In this document: piece by piece, positions 24,001 to 32,186 of the stretch
Layout of the letters: each line of letters opens with the position of its first letter
Numbering within the stretch: position 1 is the stretch's first letter
Origin: an uncultured Eubacteriales bacterium
GTDB lineage: Bacteria > Bacillota > Clostridia > Oscillospirales > Acutalibacteraceae
NCBI GenBank assembly: GCA_900317025.1
Contig: ONFG01000019.1
Location: forward strand, 1 to 50,880
Reading direction: 5' to 3'
Length of the DNA: 50,880 nt
Translations under genes and position numbers: made by a program
The notes under the pieces: model-generated
Told to the model about the DNA's origin: nothing
The model's database searches: none
Seen by the model: only the letters and a program-made list of their open reading frames with translations

Positions 24001-24157
24001 GTACCCCTCTTCACTTTTTCGGCGCGTTGATTTAAAATGATAAAACGATGAAGCGCCAAAAAGAAAAACCGACAACGCAACGGCGCAGTCGGCGATTTGT
24101 ATTTTTACTTTGCGGTGATAGTGAGCGGTGAGGGTAAGTAAGTGGGTATACAAACCG

Positions 24158-24739
24158 TCAAGCCGTAAAACCGTATGCTCTGATTATGCTCGTGAGCGAG
24201 GTGGTAAGCGTCTTTGAGATGTGCTCGATGACAGTTTCCTTGTCGAGGGTCTCTCTGTCGCGGATCCAGTCCATCAGCATCCCGGACAGCGCCTCGGTGT
24301 AAAAATTGGTAAGAAAGGATCTGTACTTCTCGTCAAGACGCATATTGAGATTCTTTTCCTTCGCTTCGATAAACTGATCCATGAGGGCGATAAAGTCAGA
24401 ATAGAAGAACGACTTCACAACGTCGTGACCGATCGAATCGTAAGCGCACGTTATAAGGTGGTTGTTTTCTTCAACGTAGTTCATCACGAAGGCGATCGTC
24501 TCGTCAAAGTCGGATATCGGGTCATAGTGCTTTACAACCTCGACTGCGTCCTGCTGCACCATCCATTTCAAAAGTGCGTAGATATCCTGGAAATGGTAGT
24601 AGAAGGTCTTTCTGTTTACACCGCAGTCCGTGATGATCTCGGTTACGGTAATCTTTGAAAAAGGTTTTTTCTCCATGGCATTTCGCAGCGAGCGTGCAAG
24701 CGCCCTTTTCGTGTTCATAGAGGTTACTGCGTGTGTCAT
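24158..24739 (-). CDS. TetR-family transcriptional regulator
   Basis: 193 residues. The N-terminal DNA-binding domain (about 10-55) has the TetR pattern: ALARSLRNAMEKKPFSKITV, then TEIITDCGVNRKTFYYHFQD, the recognition helix region. The all-helical C-terminal part (about 70-190) should bind an unknown effector. The ATG at 24739 is preceded by GGGAG at 10 bases and a promoter at 24761-24789. It lies downstream of the ECF operon in the same direction but with its own promoter, so a regulatory link to that operon is possible but unproven. Members with this N-terminus include DhaS-like proteins. Confidence 0.88.
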   Translation of the reverse strand: MTHAVTSMNTKRALARSLRNAMEKKPFSKITVTEIITDCGVNRKTFYYHFQDIYALLKWMVQQDAVEVVKHYDPISDFDETIAFVMNYVEENNHLITCAYDSIGHDVVKSFFYSDFIALMDQFIEAKEKNLNMRLDEKYRSFLTNFYTEALSGMLMDWIRDRETLDKETVIEHISKTLTTSLTSIIRAYGFTA

Positions 24740-24760
24740 TAATTATCAACTCCCACCATA

Positions 24761-24789
24761 ATTATACTAATTTTTCACGAACAATTAAA
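24761..24789 (-). promoter_or_regulatory. Promoter of the TetR gene
   Basis: TTTAAT (24784-24789), 17 bases, TATAAT (24761-24766) on the minus strand, in an A+T-rich gap. The -10 is perfect, the -35 weak. Confidence 0.55.
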
Positions 24790-24886
24790 CGGATAAATTA
24801 GAAACTTTGACCACATCATTGTAAATTTTTTTGATAAAATAACTTCAAATGTTCCAAAATTAGTAACATTTTCTATTAAATAATGT

Positions 24887-25570
24887 TCATAACCCGTATT
24901 TTTTTCTGATGCGTTCGAGCTTTTCGCCGACAGGTCTTGAAAGAACGAGCAGAAAAGCAACATTGGATACGGCATAGATCGCCGTCACGGGGAGCGCTGC
25001 CGCAAGCGCCGCGAGATAGCGGGAGGTAATGAAGGTGCCATCAAACCAGACGGTCGTCCAGATATCCATGAATGCGGAGTAAACTACGCCGGAGAGCACG
25101 CCGAAAAGGATCAGAAACGCGCGGCTCTTTTGAAGAGGCTTCGACAAAAGCCCCGCCGCAAAGCCGATCATGCCCCAGATGAACATCTGAAACGGCGTCC
25201 ACGGACCTTGCATGAACAGGAAATTCGACAAAAAAGCCGATAGCGAGCCGCATAAAAAGCCCGCCTCGCAGCCCAGATGGATCCCGCAGATAACGACGAT
25301 CGCCGTTACCGGCTTAAAAAACGGAATCGGCGCGAAAATGAAACGCCCGACGACGGAAAGCGCCGTCATCGCGGAAAGGATAACAAGGCGTTTCGTGCCG
25401 CCCTCGCGCCCCTCAAAAGCGAGAAAAAACAGCAGGCACGACACCACGGCGATTGCCGCCGAAACAAGCATATATCGGCGGTCATAAAAAACGAACGAGC
25501 CGACCCCAACGAGCAGCGGGATAACTATCAGTACCGTAAAAAGCTCCGTCAGAAGCTTCTTTTTCGTCAT
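24887..25570 (-). CDS. ECF transporter S component (substrate-binding membrane subunit)
   Basis: 227 residues with about seven hydrophobic helices. The start is ATG at 25570 (MTKKKLLTELF), with GGAGG at 9 bases; an extension to 25612 lacks a site. The motif MQGPWTPFQMFIWGMIGFAAGLL and the preceding FAPIPFFKPVTAIVVICGIHLG are typical of ECF S components that bind vitamins or their precursors. It is the last gene of an operon: barrel protein, DUF4430 protein, EcfT, EcfA and S component. Which ligand it carries is not readable from the sequence. The company of transcobalamin-like proteins suggests a corrinoid, by inference. Confidence 0.85.
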   Translation of the reverse strand: MTKKKLLTELFTVLIVIPLLVGVGSFVFYDRRYMLVSAAIAVVSCLLFFLAFEGREGGTKRLVILSAMTALSVVGRFIFAPIPFFKPVTAIVVICGIHLGCEAGFLCGSLSAFLSNFLFMQGPWTPFQMFIWGMIGFAAGLLSKPLQKSRAFLILFGVLSGVVYSAFMDIWTTVWFDGTFITSRYLAALAAALPVTAIYAVSNVAFLLVLSRPVGEKLERIRKKYGL

Positions 25571-25596
25571 TTTGCGATTCCTCCAAACTGTAGTTA

Positions 25597-27234
25597 TTAC
25601 TTTTTCCGGCACGAGGCGGCAATGGCCTCCGTCGTTACGGCGCCGGGGATAAGCCCCCGGGCGATATGCGCCTCGGGCGTCGTGAAGTATGAAAGCCCCG
25701 AGAAAAACTGCCCGGGCGTATCGGTGCAGGCGATCGCGCCGTCAAACAGAAGCGCGCAGCGGTCGGAGCAAAGAGCCGCCGTCTGTGCGTCGTGGGTAAC
25801 GATCACGACGGTAACGCCTATGGTCTTTAGCTTGTTTACAAGCTTCGCTGACGTCTGCTTAGCTTCGAGATCCATGCCCTTTGTCGGCTCGTCAAGCAGC
25901 ATGACGTCGGGCTTTAAAAGGAGCAGCTTTGCTATCGCCGCCTTCTGCTGCTCGCCGCCGCTCAGGTCGTAAGGGTGACGGTCGAGAAGGTGAGCGATTC
26001 CAAGCTTTTTACTGACAGCTTCGATCTCATCGGTAACGTCTCCGCCCGACGGGAAGGCTCCCGCAGCTTTTGCGGCTTCGATGAGATCGTCTCTGACGGT
26101 CGGGGTCACGAAAAGCTCACGCGGCGACTGCGGCAGGAGCGCCGTTCTGATATCTCCGCGCTTTGTGGCGTTCTTTCCCGAAAGCAGCAGCTTGCCGCTG
26201 TATGGCTTATACACTCCGGATATAACCTTCAAAAGCGTCGATTTCCCCGCTCCGTTGCCGCCGAGGATGCTCAGCACCTCGCCCTTGTAAACGGAGAGCG
26301 ACAAGCCCGAGAGCACGTCCGGCGAGTCCTTTGAATAGCGGAAGAAAACGTCGTCAAGCTTTATCGCGGGCTTGGCAGGGCTGTTCTTATTGACGGTCGC
26401 CGCGGGAAGATTAGAGAAGACGTAGTTATCCGAAAGGAAGCTGCGGCACTGAGCCGTAGTTATCGGGCAGACGCCGCTGCCGCCGAGAGTATGGAATACA
26501 CGCGCCGCCGCAGGCATAGCGCCGATGAAAAAACAAGATTTGCCGGCTGCTTCTTTTGGCGGGGCATCAGCGATGAGCCTGCCGTTTTCAAGGCAGAGCA
26601 CCCTGTCGACGTAAGGGAATATCTCGTCGCTTCGATGCTCACATATGACGACGGTCACGCCAAGCTCACGGTTCAGGCGCATCACCTGCGAGATGAGAGA
26701 CTTTGAGGCGATCGGGTCGAGCTGAGAGGTCGGCTCATCGAGCAGAAGCAGCGAAGGCTCACAAACGGTCGCCGCGGCAAGATTGACAAGCTGCTTCTCG
26801 CCGCCGGAGAGCGACGATATCCTGCGGCGGTAAAGATCCTCGATGCCGTAGTAAAGCGATATCTCGGCTGTTTTGCGGCGTATCTCGGAGCGGGAGGAGC
26901 CAAGGCTTTCAAGCCCGAATGCAAGCTCCCGCCAGACGGTCTCGGCAACGAGCTGAGCCTCGACGTTCTGGGCAACGCAGCCGACTTCGCTGACGGCTGT
27001 GCGCTCCGTAAGCTCCTCTGCTTTTTTGCCGCCAATGAGTATGCTGCCGGAAAGCTCTCCAAACGGCGCAAGTCTTCGCTTCAAAAGCCGCAGCAGCGTT
27101 GTCTTGCCGCTGCCTGATCGGCCGCACAGCAGCACAAGCTCGCCCTCGTTCACGGTAAAGGTAACGTTATCTAAAGCGTATTTTTCGCTGTCGGGATATC
27201 TGAAGCACACGCCGTCAAATTTAACCGCCTCCAA
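25597..27234 (-). CDS. Fused tandem ABC ATPase of an ECF transporter (EcfA1-EcfA2 type)
   Basis: 545 residues with two complete nucleotide-binding domains, so one chain replaces the usual EcfA/EcfA' pair. Domain 1 (about 1-225): Walker A GRSGSGKTT, signature LSGGEKQ, Walker B LLLLDEPTSQLD. Domain 2 (about 285-500): Walker A GGNGAGKST, signature LSGGEQQ, Walker B VMLLDEPTKGMD. The start is a UUG at 27234 (then GAGGCGGTT), with GGAGG 7 bases upstream; there is no nearby ATG in frame. It overlaps the end of ecfT by 64 bases, which suggests translational coupling. It should power uptake through EcfT and the S component downstream. Confidence 0.92.
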   Translation of the reverse strand: MEAVKFDGVCFRYPDSEKYALDNVTFTVNEGELVLLCGRSGSGKTTLLRLLKRRLAPFGELSGSILIGGKKAEELTERTAVSEVGCVAQNVEAQLVAETVWRELAFGLESLGSSRSEIRRKTAEISLYYGIEDLYRRRISSLSGGEKQLVNLAAATVCEPSLLLLDEPTSQLDPIASKSLISQVMRLNRELGVTVVICEHRSDEIFPYVDRVLCLENGRLIADAPPKEAAGKSCFFIGAMPAAARVFHTLGGSGVCPITTAQCRSFLSDNYVFSNLPAATVNKNSPAKPAIKLDDVFFRYSKDSPDVLSGLSLSVYKGEVLSILGGNGAGKSTLLKVISGVYKPYSGKLLLSGKNATKRGDIRTALLPQSPRELFVTPTVRDDLIEAAKAAGAFPSGGDVTDEIEAVSKKLGIAHLLDRHPYDLSGGEQQKAAIAKLLLLKPDVMLLDEPTKGMDLEAKQTSAKLVNKLKTIGVTVVIVTHDAQTAALCSDRCALLFDGAIACTDTPGQFFSGLSYFTTPEAHIARGLIPGAVTTEAIAASCRKK

Positions 27235-28082
27235 AGGCTCACCTCCGTTATTGACGGGACGAGCGCCGCCGCCCCGAAGAATATATAAGACGCGACCGCG
27301 GCGGAGTTTAGCGGTAGCTCCGTTACGGAAGGGTAAAAAGAAAAGCCGAGATACCCGCCTGCACCGGACAGGACCACGAAGACAAGCGCCGCCGCAGTTA
27401 CCGCCGCAGTCAGAAGATCGCCCCGGCGAAAGCGGTACTCGGAATACGCCGTCCTGCCTTTTAGCTCGACGCCGCGCGAACGCATGGAGTCGGCGGTGTC
27501 GACGGAGTCTTCGAGTATCATCGTCACGAGAGCCGAAAAGACAGTAAGCGACGAGCGGGCGCGCCCGAAAAGTGATGACGAGTCGTAAAGCCCGCAGGCT
27601 TTTCTTACCTCCATCATTCGCTTATATTCCGAGAGGAATAGAGGGATAAGCCTCAGCGTAAGCGACAGCAGGACCGCAAGCTTTGGGAAGGGTCTGCCGA
27701 AGAGGTATATCACCTTGTCGGAGGTCATGCAGAGCGAAAGCGACGAGCACCACAGGACCGCCGCCGCACATAGCACCGACATGAACGCGCCGAAAAGCAG
27801 AGCCTCGCGCGTTATCGGAAGACCGCCGAGAAAAAACAGCACCGTTACCCCATGGTGGGAGAACAGCGGGTTCAAAAGCGTTACGGCTAGCATAAAAACA
27901 GCCATGAGCGCGACCTGCCGCGGCTTTACGCCGACCGTCAGCGCGCGGTGAAGAGACGCCGCAAAAAGCGACAGCAGAGCGATGGCGGGGTTCGTCGTCA
28001 GCACCGTTGCGCAGAGTATGAACGAAAACCACAGCATCAGTGTCAGCGGGTGCAGATGCGAAAAGGCAGATTCGTTGTTCAT
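27171..28082 (-). CDS. ECF transporter transmembrane coupling subunit (EcfT/CbiQ family)
   Basis: 303 residues with about six or seven hydrophobic helices. The cytoplasmic coupling motif with Ala-Arg-Gly is in ADSMRSRGVELKG; a related first motif is RKACGLYD. This subunit joins the ATPases to the S component. The ATG overlaps the DUF4430 gene stop (ATGA at 28079-28082), and the gene overlaps ecfA at its end, so the four genes are tightly coupled. Confidence 0.9.
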   Translation of the reverse strand: MNNESAFSHLHPLTLMLWFSFILCATVLTTNPAIALLSLFAASLHRALTVGVKPRQVALMAVFMLAVTLLNPLFSHHGVTVLFFLGGLPITREALLFGAFMSVLCAAAVLWCSSLSLCMTSDKVIYLFGRPFPKLAVLLSLTLRLIPLFLSEYKRMMEVRKACGLYDSSSLFGRARSSLTVFSALVTMILEDSVDTADSMRSRGVELKGRTAYSEYRFRRGDLLTAAVTAAALVFVVLSGAGGYLGFSFYPSVTELPLNSAAVASYIFFGAAALVPSITEVSLWRRLNLTACASDIPTAKNTL

Positions 28083-28621
28083 TCGTGCTTCTCCCCCTGC
28101 GCGGCGTAGTAATTGTCGCCAACGTCGCGCCCAAGGTCGCAGGTGTAGAGCCAGCGCAGTGAGTCGCCGTCGTGAAGCGTGTATTCCGAGCTTGAAACGG
28201 TCGGGAAATCGCCGTTTACACTGTACATCCAGCCGGAAAGGTCGCCGCAGTCGTATTCATATATGTTGTTAATCCCCTTGACGTAGACGGAGCGGTCGGA
28301 TATGGCGGAATAGTCAAAATGTATCCTGCGCTCATTAAGCGCGTTTGAGAGGACGTCAAACGCCGTGTCTCCGTCTGAGATCGCCACCTCGGTCTCGGGG
28401 ATTATCAGCCCGTCGTCTGGTACAAGGTCATTTGCTTTGAGCACTTGACCGACCCCGCTGTCGTTCGCTATCTCTTCGCAGCTCACAAGAAGCGTGACGG
28501 TGCCTGTTTGAGCATCGGAACAGCCGGAAGAGTAGTGCTCCTCGACCGACTCATAATTCAGCGCGAAGACGAGCGCCGCTGCCGCAAGAAGGGCAGCCGC
28601 CGCAAAAAGTATACGTTTCAT
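28079..28621 (-). CDS. DUF4430 (transcobalamin C-terminal-like) exported protein
   Basis: 180 residues with an N-terminal hydrophobic segment (ILFAAAALLAAAALVFAL) that is a signal peptide or anchor. The rest (about 40-170) matches the DUF4430 pattern, with DGDTAFDVLSNAL, and DLSGWMYSVNGDFP followed by LHDGDSLRWLY. In animals this fold is the C-terminal beta domain of intrinsic factor and transcobalamin. Here it is a separate gene directly after the alpha/alpha-barrel gene (4-base gap) and overlapping ecfT. Proposed role: surface ligand-binding partner of the transporter. A bacterial role in corrinoid binding is inference. Confidence 0.8.
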   Translation of the reverse strand: MKRILFAAAALLAAAALVFALNYESVEEHYSSGCSDAQTGTVTLLVSCEEIANDSGVGQVLKANDLVPDDGLIIPETEVAISDGDTAFDVLSNALNERRIHFDYSAISDRSVYVKGINNIYEYDCGDLSGWMYSVNGDFPTVSSSEYTLHDGDSLRWLYTCDLGRDVGDNYYAAQGEKHE

Positions 28622-28625
28622 GCGA

Positions 28626-30020
28626 TCATTTCCTGTTCTTCGTTCTTTTCATGACCGTGTGGTTCAAAACGATAACGGCAGCTGCAACCACGGCGACGGA
28701 GATTAAAAAAGCTGTCTCCCTCACGCCTATGCCGCGCCCTCCCTGTGAAGAGGTCTGCGACGAAGCTTCAAGCCGGCTCACGTTTTCATCCGCCGCTGTG
28801 AGTGACTGAGACGATGCGCCGATCGGCTCAAACAGATCGTCGCCGAGGGCAGCCCCCTCGTTTGAAGCGATCTCGTCGGGCGAGAAGAACGTGCCGTCAA
28901 AGCCCTCAGGGAACGCCGAATACAGCTTTTCAAAGCCCGAAATATACCTTCTGTCGCCGGGAGCGAACGCCGCGTACTTGTCAAGGATACGCTTTGCCGC
29001 CGCTTCGTCGCTCGTATCAAGCGAGTAGATCCCGATTGAGAGAGACGTCACCTCGGTAAAGAACTCGTCGGAGTGCTCGGAGCGAAGGTCATAAAGCGCA
29101 CGGCTGCCGGTTTTACAGCGCAGGTAAGCGGAAAGCGCGTAAAAGCTCTGGGCGGTGGCGTAAGCGTCGCTGCCGGAGCCGGACTCGTTGTGCGCGAAGC
29201 CGCCGTCGTCCCTGCGGTAGGAAAGCAGCCCGTCGAGAAGCGTTTTGCCGTTTTTGACAAACCGCTCGTCAGCCGTCGGGTCAATGCCGAGCGAGCAAAG
29301 CGCGACTATCGTCTGTGCTGTCGTCTCGCAGGAGGGCGCGCCCCAGTTTTTGACGGTGGCGTCGTCGGTCACGTTTGCCGAGAGAAAATCGGTCATACGC
29401 GAAACGGCGGCTCTTACCTCGCCGCTTCCGGTCACATACGGCGAAAGCGCCGTTACCGCCATCGCTGTGACGTCCGTTTCGGGCACAGTCTCGTTCATCA
29501 TCCAAAGCGCGCCGCTGTCGAGCTGCCTGGAAAGTATCTCATCGACAAGCGCCTGCCTTGAAAGGTCGGCGCCCTCGGGCAGCTCATAAAGCCCGCTGTC
29601 GAGGACGATAAGCGCAAAGATAAGCTGATTGATGAGCTTTTCGGAAAGCTCGCCGTTCGTGAAATTGTCGGTAAGAGCTTTAAGTATACCGCTCCCGACT
29701 ATATCGCCGCCGTTTGCTGATACCGCAAGAGAGAGCCGCTCAAGGTCGGGTACGGTGAGGCGGTCACTGTTAGACGAGTAATACACGAGAGCCGCCTTCG
29801 CGTAGCTTTCGTCGGGCTTTCCCGAGCGCCCCGCGGAAAACGCGAGCCAGTCGCAGGCGTTCTCGCCCACATGGAGTGAAACGCTGCCGACGTTCTCGCT
29901 CTGCCATTCCAGAATGCCGTTCATCGCCTCTTTCTCGGGGCTGAGGGTCGTCTCGGCGTAAGCGGCAAGCGGCGCGATAAGCAAGACGCACGCGGTAAAA
30001 AATGCTATTATCTTTTTCAT
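28626..30020 (-). CDS. Membrane-anchored alpha/alpha-barrel (prenyltransferase/squalene-oxidase-repeat) protein
   Basis: 464 residues; start ATG at 30020 (MKKIIAFFTACVLLIAPLAA), with GGAG 8 bases upstream. Signal peptide (1-22), then an all-helical region (about 30-390) of repeated helix pairs with alpha/alpha-toroid features such as ETTAQTIVALCSLGIDP and YRRDDGGFAHNESGSGSDAY, followed by a Ser/Gln stalk and a C-terminal helix (AFLISVAVVAAAVIVLNH) ending in KRTKNRK. So the barrel is outside, tethered by its C-terminus. The same fold forms the N-terminal half of transcobalamin and intrinsic factor; no catalytic Asp-rich motif of a prenyltransferase or cyclase is evident. It is the first gene of the ECF operon. 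Confidence 0.82.
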   Translation of the reverse strand: MKKIIAFFTACVLLIAPLAAYAETTLSPEKEAMNGILEWQSENVGSVSLHVGENACDWLAFSAGRSGKPDESYAKAALVYYSSNSDRLTVPDLERLSLAVSANGGDIVGSGILKALTDNFTNGELSEKLINQLIFALIVLDSGLYELPEGADLSRQALVDEILSRQLDSGALWMMNETVPETDVTAMAVTALSPYVTGSGEVRAAVSRMTDFLSANVTDDATVKNWGAPSCETTAQTIVALCSLGIDPTADERFVKNGKTLLDGLLSYRRDDGGFAHNESGSGSDAYATAQSFYALSAYLRCKTGSRALYDLRSEHSDEFFTEVTSLSIGIYSLDTSDEAAAKRILDKYAAFAPGDRRYISGFEKLYSAFPEGFDGTFFSPDEIASNEGAALGDDLFEPIGASSQSLTAADENVSRLEASSQTSSQGGRGIGVRETAFLISVAVVAAAVIVLNHTVMKRTKNRK

Positions 30021-30030
30021 ATTGAACTCC

Positions 30031-30067
30031 AAAAAAGGCAAGGGCGCTCCACCGGAAACGCCCCTTG
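30031..30067 (-). terminator. Terminator between the HAD-IIB gene and the ECF operon
   Basis: CAAGGGCG (30039-30046) pairs with CGCCCCTTG (30059-30067, one bulge), and on the minus strand is followed by CC then six T residues (30031-30036). The T-tract ends directly against the GGAG ribosome-binding site of the next gene. Confidence 0.7.
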
Positions 30068-30081
30068 TTTTATCTCCGGGA

Positions 30082-30909
30082 TCACGCGATCTCGGCTTTG
30101 CGGTGAAGCATATAGTCTTCGACGACCTTTGCCACACCGTCGTTGTCGTTTGAAGCTGTTACAAGGTCCGCGATCTTTTTGACGTCGTTCTCGCCGTTTT
30201 CCATGCACACGCCAAGCCCTGCGTAACCGATCATCGTCATGTCGTTGTAGCTGTCACCGCAGGCGATGAGCTGCGTGCGGTCGAGCGAGAGCTTTTTAAG
30301 CAGCGGCGCAAGCGACGCGCCCTTGTTTACGCCAAAGGGCATAACCTCGAGAAAGAACGGGCAGCTTTTGAAAACGTCAAAATAGCCCTTGTATCTCTCA
30401 GTAAGGATATCGCGGTACTCGTCGATCAGCGACGGCTCGCCCGCGATAAGGAGCTTGTTTACATCGAAGGTGACGTAATCGGCGAAATTGTCGACCTGCT
30501 TGAAGCTCATGCCGAGGATCTTCGCCTCGACGTAGGTGTAGTCGTTTACCTTGTCATTCATGACGATCGTATCGCCCTCGTACGTCATGACCGTAAGATC
30601 GGTATCCTTCAGCGCGTCACACACGGGCTTTATGCACTCTCTTGGGAAATACTTAGTACACATCACTTCGCCCGTTGCGGCGTTGATGACTCTGCCGCCA
30701 TTAAAAGCCATGACGTAGCCGCCGAATTTATCAAGCATAAGCTCCTCGGCGATCGCCTTTAAACCAAACTGATGTCTGCCCGAGGCTACAACAACTCGCT
30801 TGCCCTGCCTCTGCGCCTCGATAAGAGCGCTGCGCGTGCGGTCGGTGATCTCCTTTTTGGAGTTGGTCAGCGTACCGTCAACGTCAAGTGCAATTATCTC
30901 ATAATCCAT
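30082..30909 (-). CDS. Cof-type HAD-IIB family phosphatase
   Basis: 275 residues of the HAD class IIB (Cof/YwpJ type). Motif I is IIALDVDGTLTNSKKE with the nucleophile Asp; the catalytic Lys is in MPFGVNKGASLAPLL; motif IV is IACGDSYNDMTMIGYAG. The large cap domain (about 85-190) sits between. These enzymes dephosphorylate sugar phosphates, FMN or other small phosphates; the true substrate is unknown. It lies 56 bases after the DegT gene and ends in a terminator before the ECF operon. Confidence 0.9.
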   Translation of the reverse strand: MDYEIIALDVDGTLTNSKKEITDRTRSALIEAQRQGKRVVVASGRHQFGLKAIAEELMLDKFGGYVMAFNGGRVINAATGEVMCTKYFPRECIKPVCDALKDTDLTVMTYEGDTIVMNDKVNDYTYVEAKILGMSFKQVDNFADYVTFDVNKLLIAGEPSLIDEYRDILTERYKGYFDVFKSCPFFLEVMPFGVNKGASLAPLLKKLSLDRTQLIACGDSYNDMTMIGYAGLGVCMENGENDVKKIADLVTASNDNDGVAKVVEDYMLHRKAEIA

Positions 30910-30965
30910 AAATGATCCCCCGATCGAATTAAAAATATGACTCCCTTGTATTTATAGACTGCGGA

Positions 30966-32174
30966 TCAATTCATCGCAGAATATACCTTTTTGAAGCAGT
31001 CGATTACGTAGTCGATCTGCTCGTCCGTCATAAGCGAATAAGACGGAAGCGTTACCTCGCCCTTGAACATCTCGTAGGCGTTGGGATAGTCTTTAATGTC
31101 AAAGCCGAGCTTTTTGTAAGCCGTGTGCATAGGCAGCGGCTTGTAGTGGACGTTCGTGGTGACACCCTGCTCGAGCATCCTGTCCATGAACTCGTTGCGG
31201 AAGCTCTCGTCACGATCCTTGAAGTTGACCATGTAGAGGTGGCAGCTTGAGCCGTTCGGTGCAAAATGATCGGCGATATCCATTCCCGGAAGAGACGTAA
31301 GCGCGTCATTGTAGCGCTTGAAGATATGGCGGCGCTTCGTCATGATCTCGTCGGCGCGGTCAAGCTGCGCAAGACCTACCGAAGCGAGGATATCGGTCAT
31401 GTTGTGCTTGTAGCCGAGAAACTCGATGTCGTACTCCCAGAAAGGCTTCTCGCCCTCGGGCTTGAAGTCTCTGTCCTGACCGTGGCAGGCAAGGAGCATG
31501 AGCTTCTTCTTCATCCACGCTCCGTCGATGCCGTCTATCGGGCGCCACGTAAGAGCGCCTCCCTCGGCGGTCGTGAAATTCTTTACTGCGTGGAACGAGA
31601 AGCTGGTAAAGTCTCCAAGCTCTCCCGAGCACCTGCCGTCGGCGCGGCGCGCCAGCAGCGAGTGTGCGCCGTCTGCCGTGACGGCGATCCTGCCCATCGC
31701 GGACTGGATATCGTTTTTAGGCTCAAAAAGGCTTTTCTTGCTCTCGACGATCGAGTAAATCCTGTCGTAATCGCACAGCATGCCTCCGAGATCGACGGGG
31801 ACGATCGCCTTCGTCTTCGGCGTTATCGCAGCCTCTATGGCATCGTAGTCGATATGGTAGCTGCCTTTTTCGACATCGACGATGACGGGCTTTGCGCCGA
31901 CGTGCTCGATAACGCTTGCCGACGCCGAGTATGTATACGCGGGCGCGATCACCTCGTCGCCTTCGCCGACTCCGAGAAGCCGCAGCGCCATCTCATGGCA
32001 CGCCGTGGCGGAGTTCATGCAAACGGAATACTCCGTATGGCACAGATCGGCGATCCTCTTTGAAAGCTCTTCGGTCCTGGGACCGGTAGTAATCCACGAA
32101 GACCTCATCGTTTGAACTACTGCGTCGATCTCAGTTTGACCTATATCGGGCGGTGAGAACGGTATTTTCATCAT
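30966..32174 (-). CDS. DegT/DnrJ/EryC1/StrS-family aminotransferase
   Basis: 402 residues, fold-type I PLP enzyme of the family that aminates nucleotide-sugars (or cyclic ketones) for surface glycans, antibiotics and related products. The PLP lysine is in SFSFHAVKNFTTAEGGA; TADGAHSLLARR (PLP aspartate) and SATACHEMALRLLG are also typical, as is the start IPFSPPDIGQTEIDAVVQTM. The ATG at 32174 has AAGGAG upstream (a second ATG follows directly). It lies 12 bases after recN. No other sugar-nucleotide genes are nearby, so the substrate is unknown. Confidence 0.9.
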   Translation of the reverse strand: MMKIPFSPPDIGQTEIDAVVQTMRSSWITTGPRTEELSKRIADLCHTEYSVCMNSATACHEMALRLLGVGEGDEVIAPAYTYSASASVIEHVGAKPVIVDVEKGSYHIDYDAIEAAITPKTKAIVPVDLGGMLCDYDRIYSIVESKKSLFEPKNDIQSAMGRIAVTADGAHSLLARRADGRCSGELGDFTSFSFHAVKNFTTAEGGALTWRPIDGIDGAWMKKKLMLLACHGQDRDFKPEGEKPFWEYDIEFLGYKHNMTDILASVGLAQLDRADEIMTKRRHIFKRYNDALTSLPGMDIADHFAPNGSSCHLYMVNFKDRDESFRNEFMDRMLEQGVTTNVHYKPLPMHTAYKKLGFDIKDYPNAYEMFKGEVTLPSYSLMTDEQIDYVIDCFKKVYSAMN

Positions 32175-32186
32175 ACATTTTCTCCT

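Noticed and set aside
24158-24739. TetR protein as proven regulator of the ECF operon
   Set aside because: It lies downstream with its own promoter, and I see no shared operator in front of the ECF operon.
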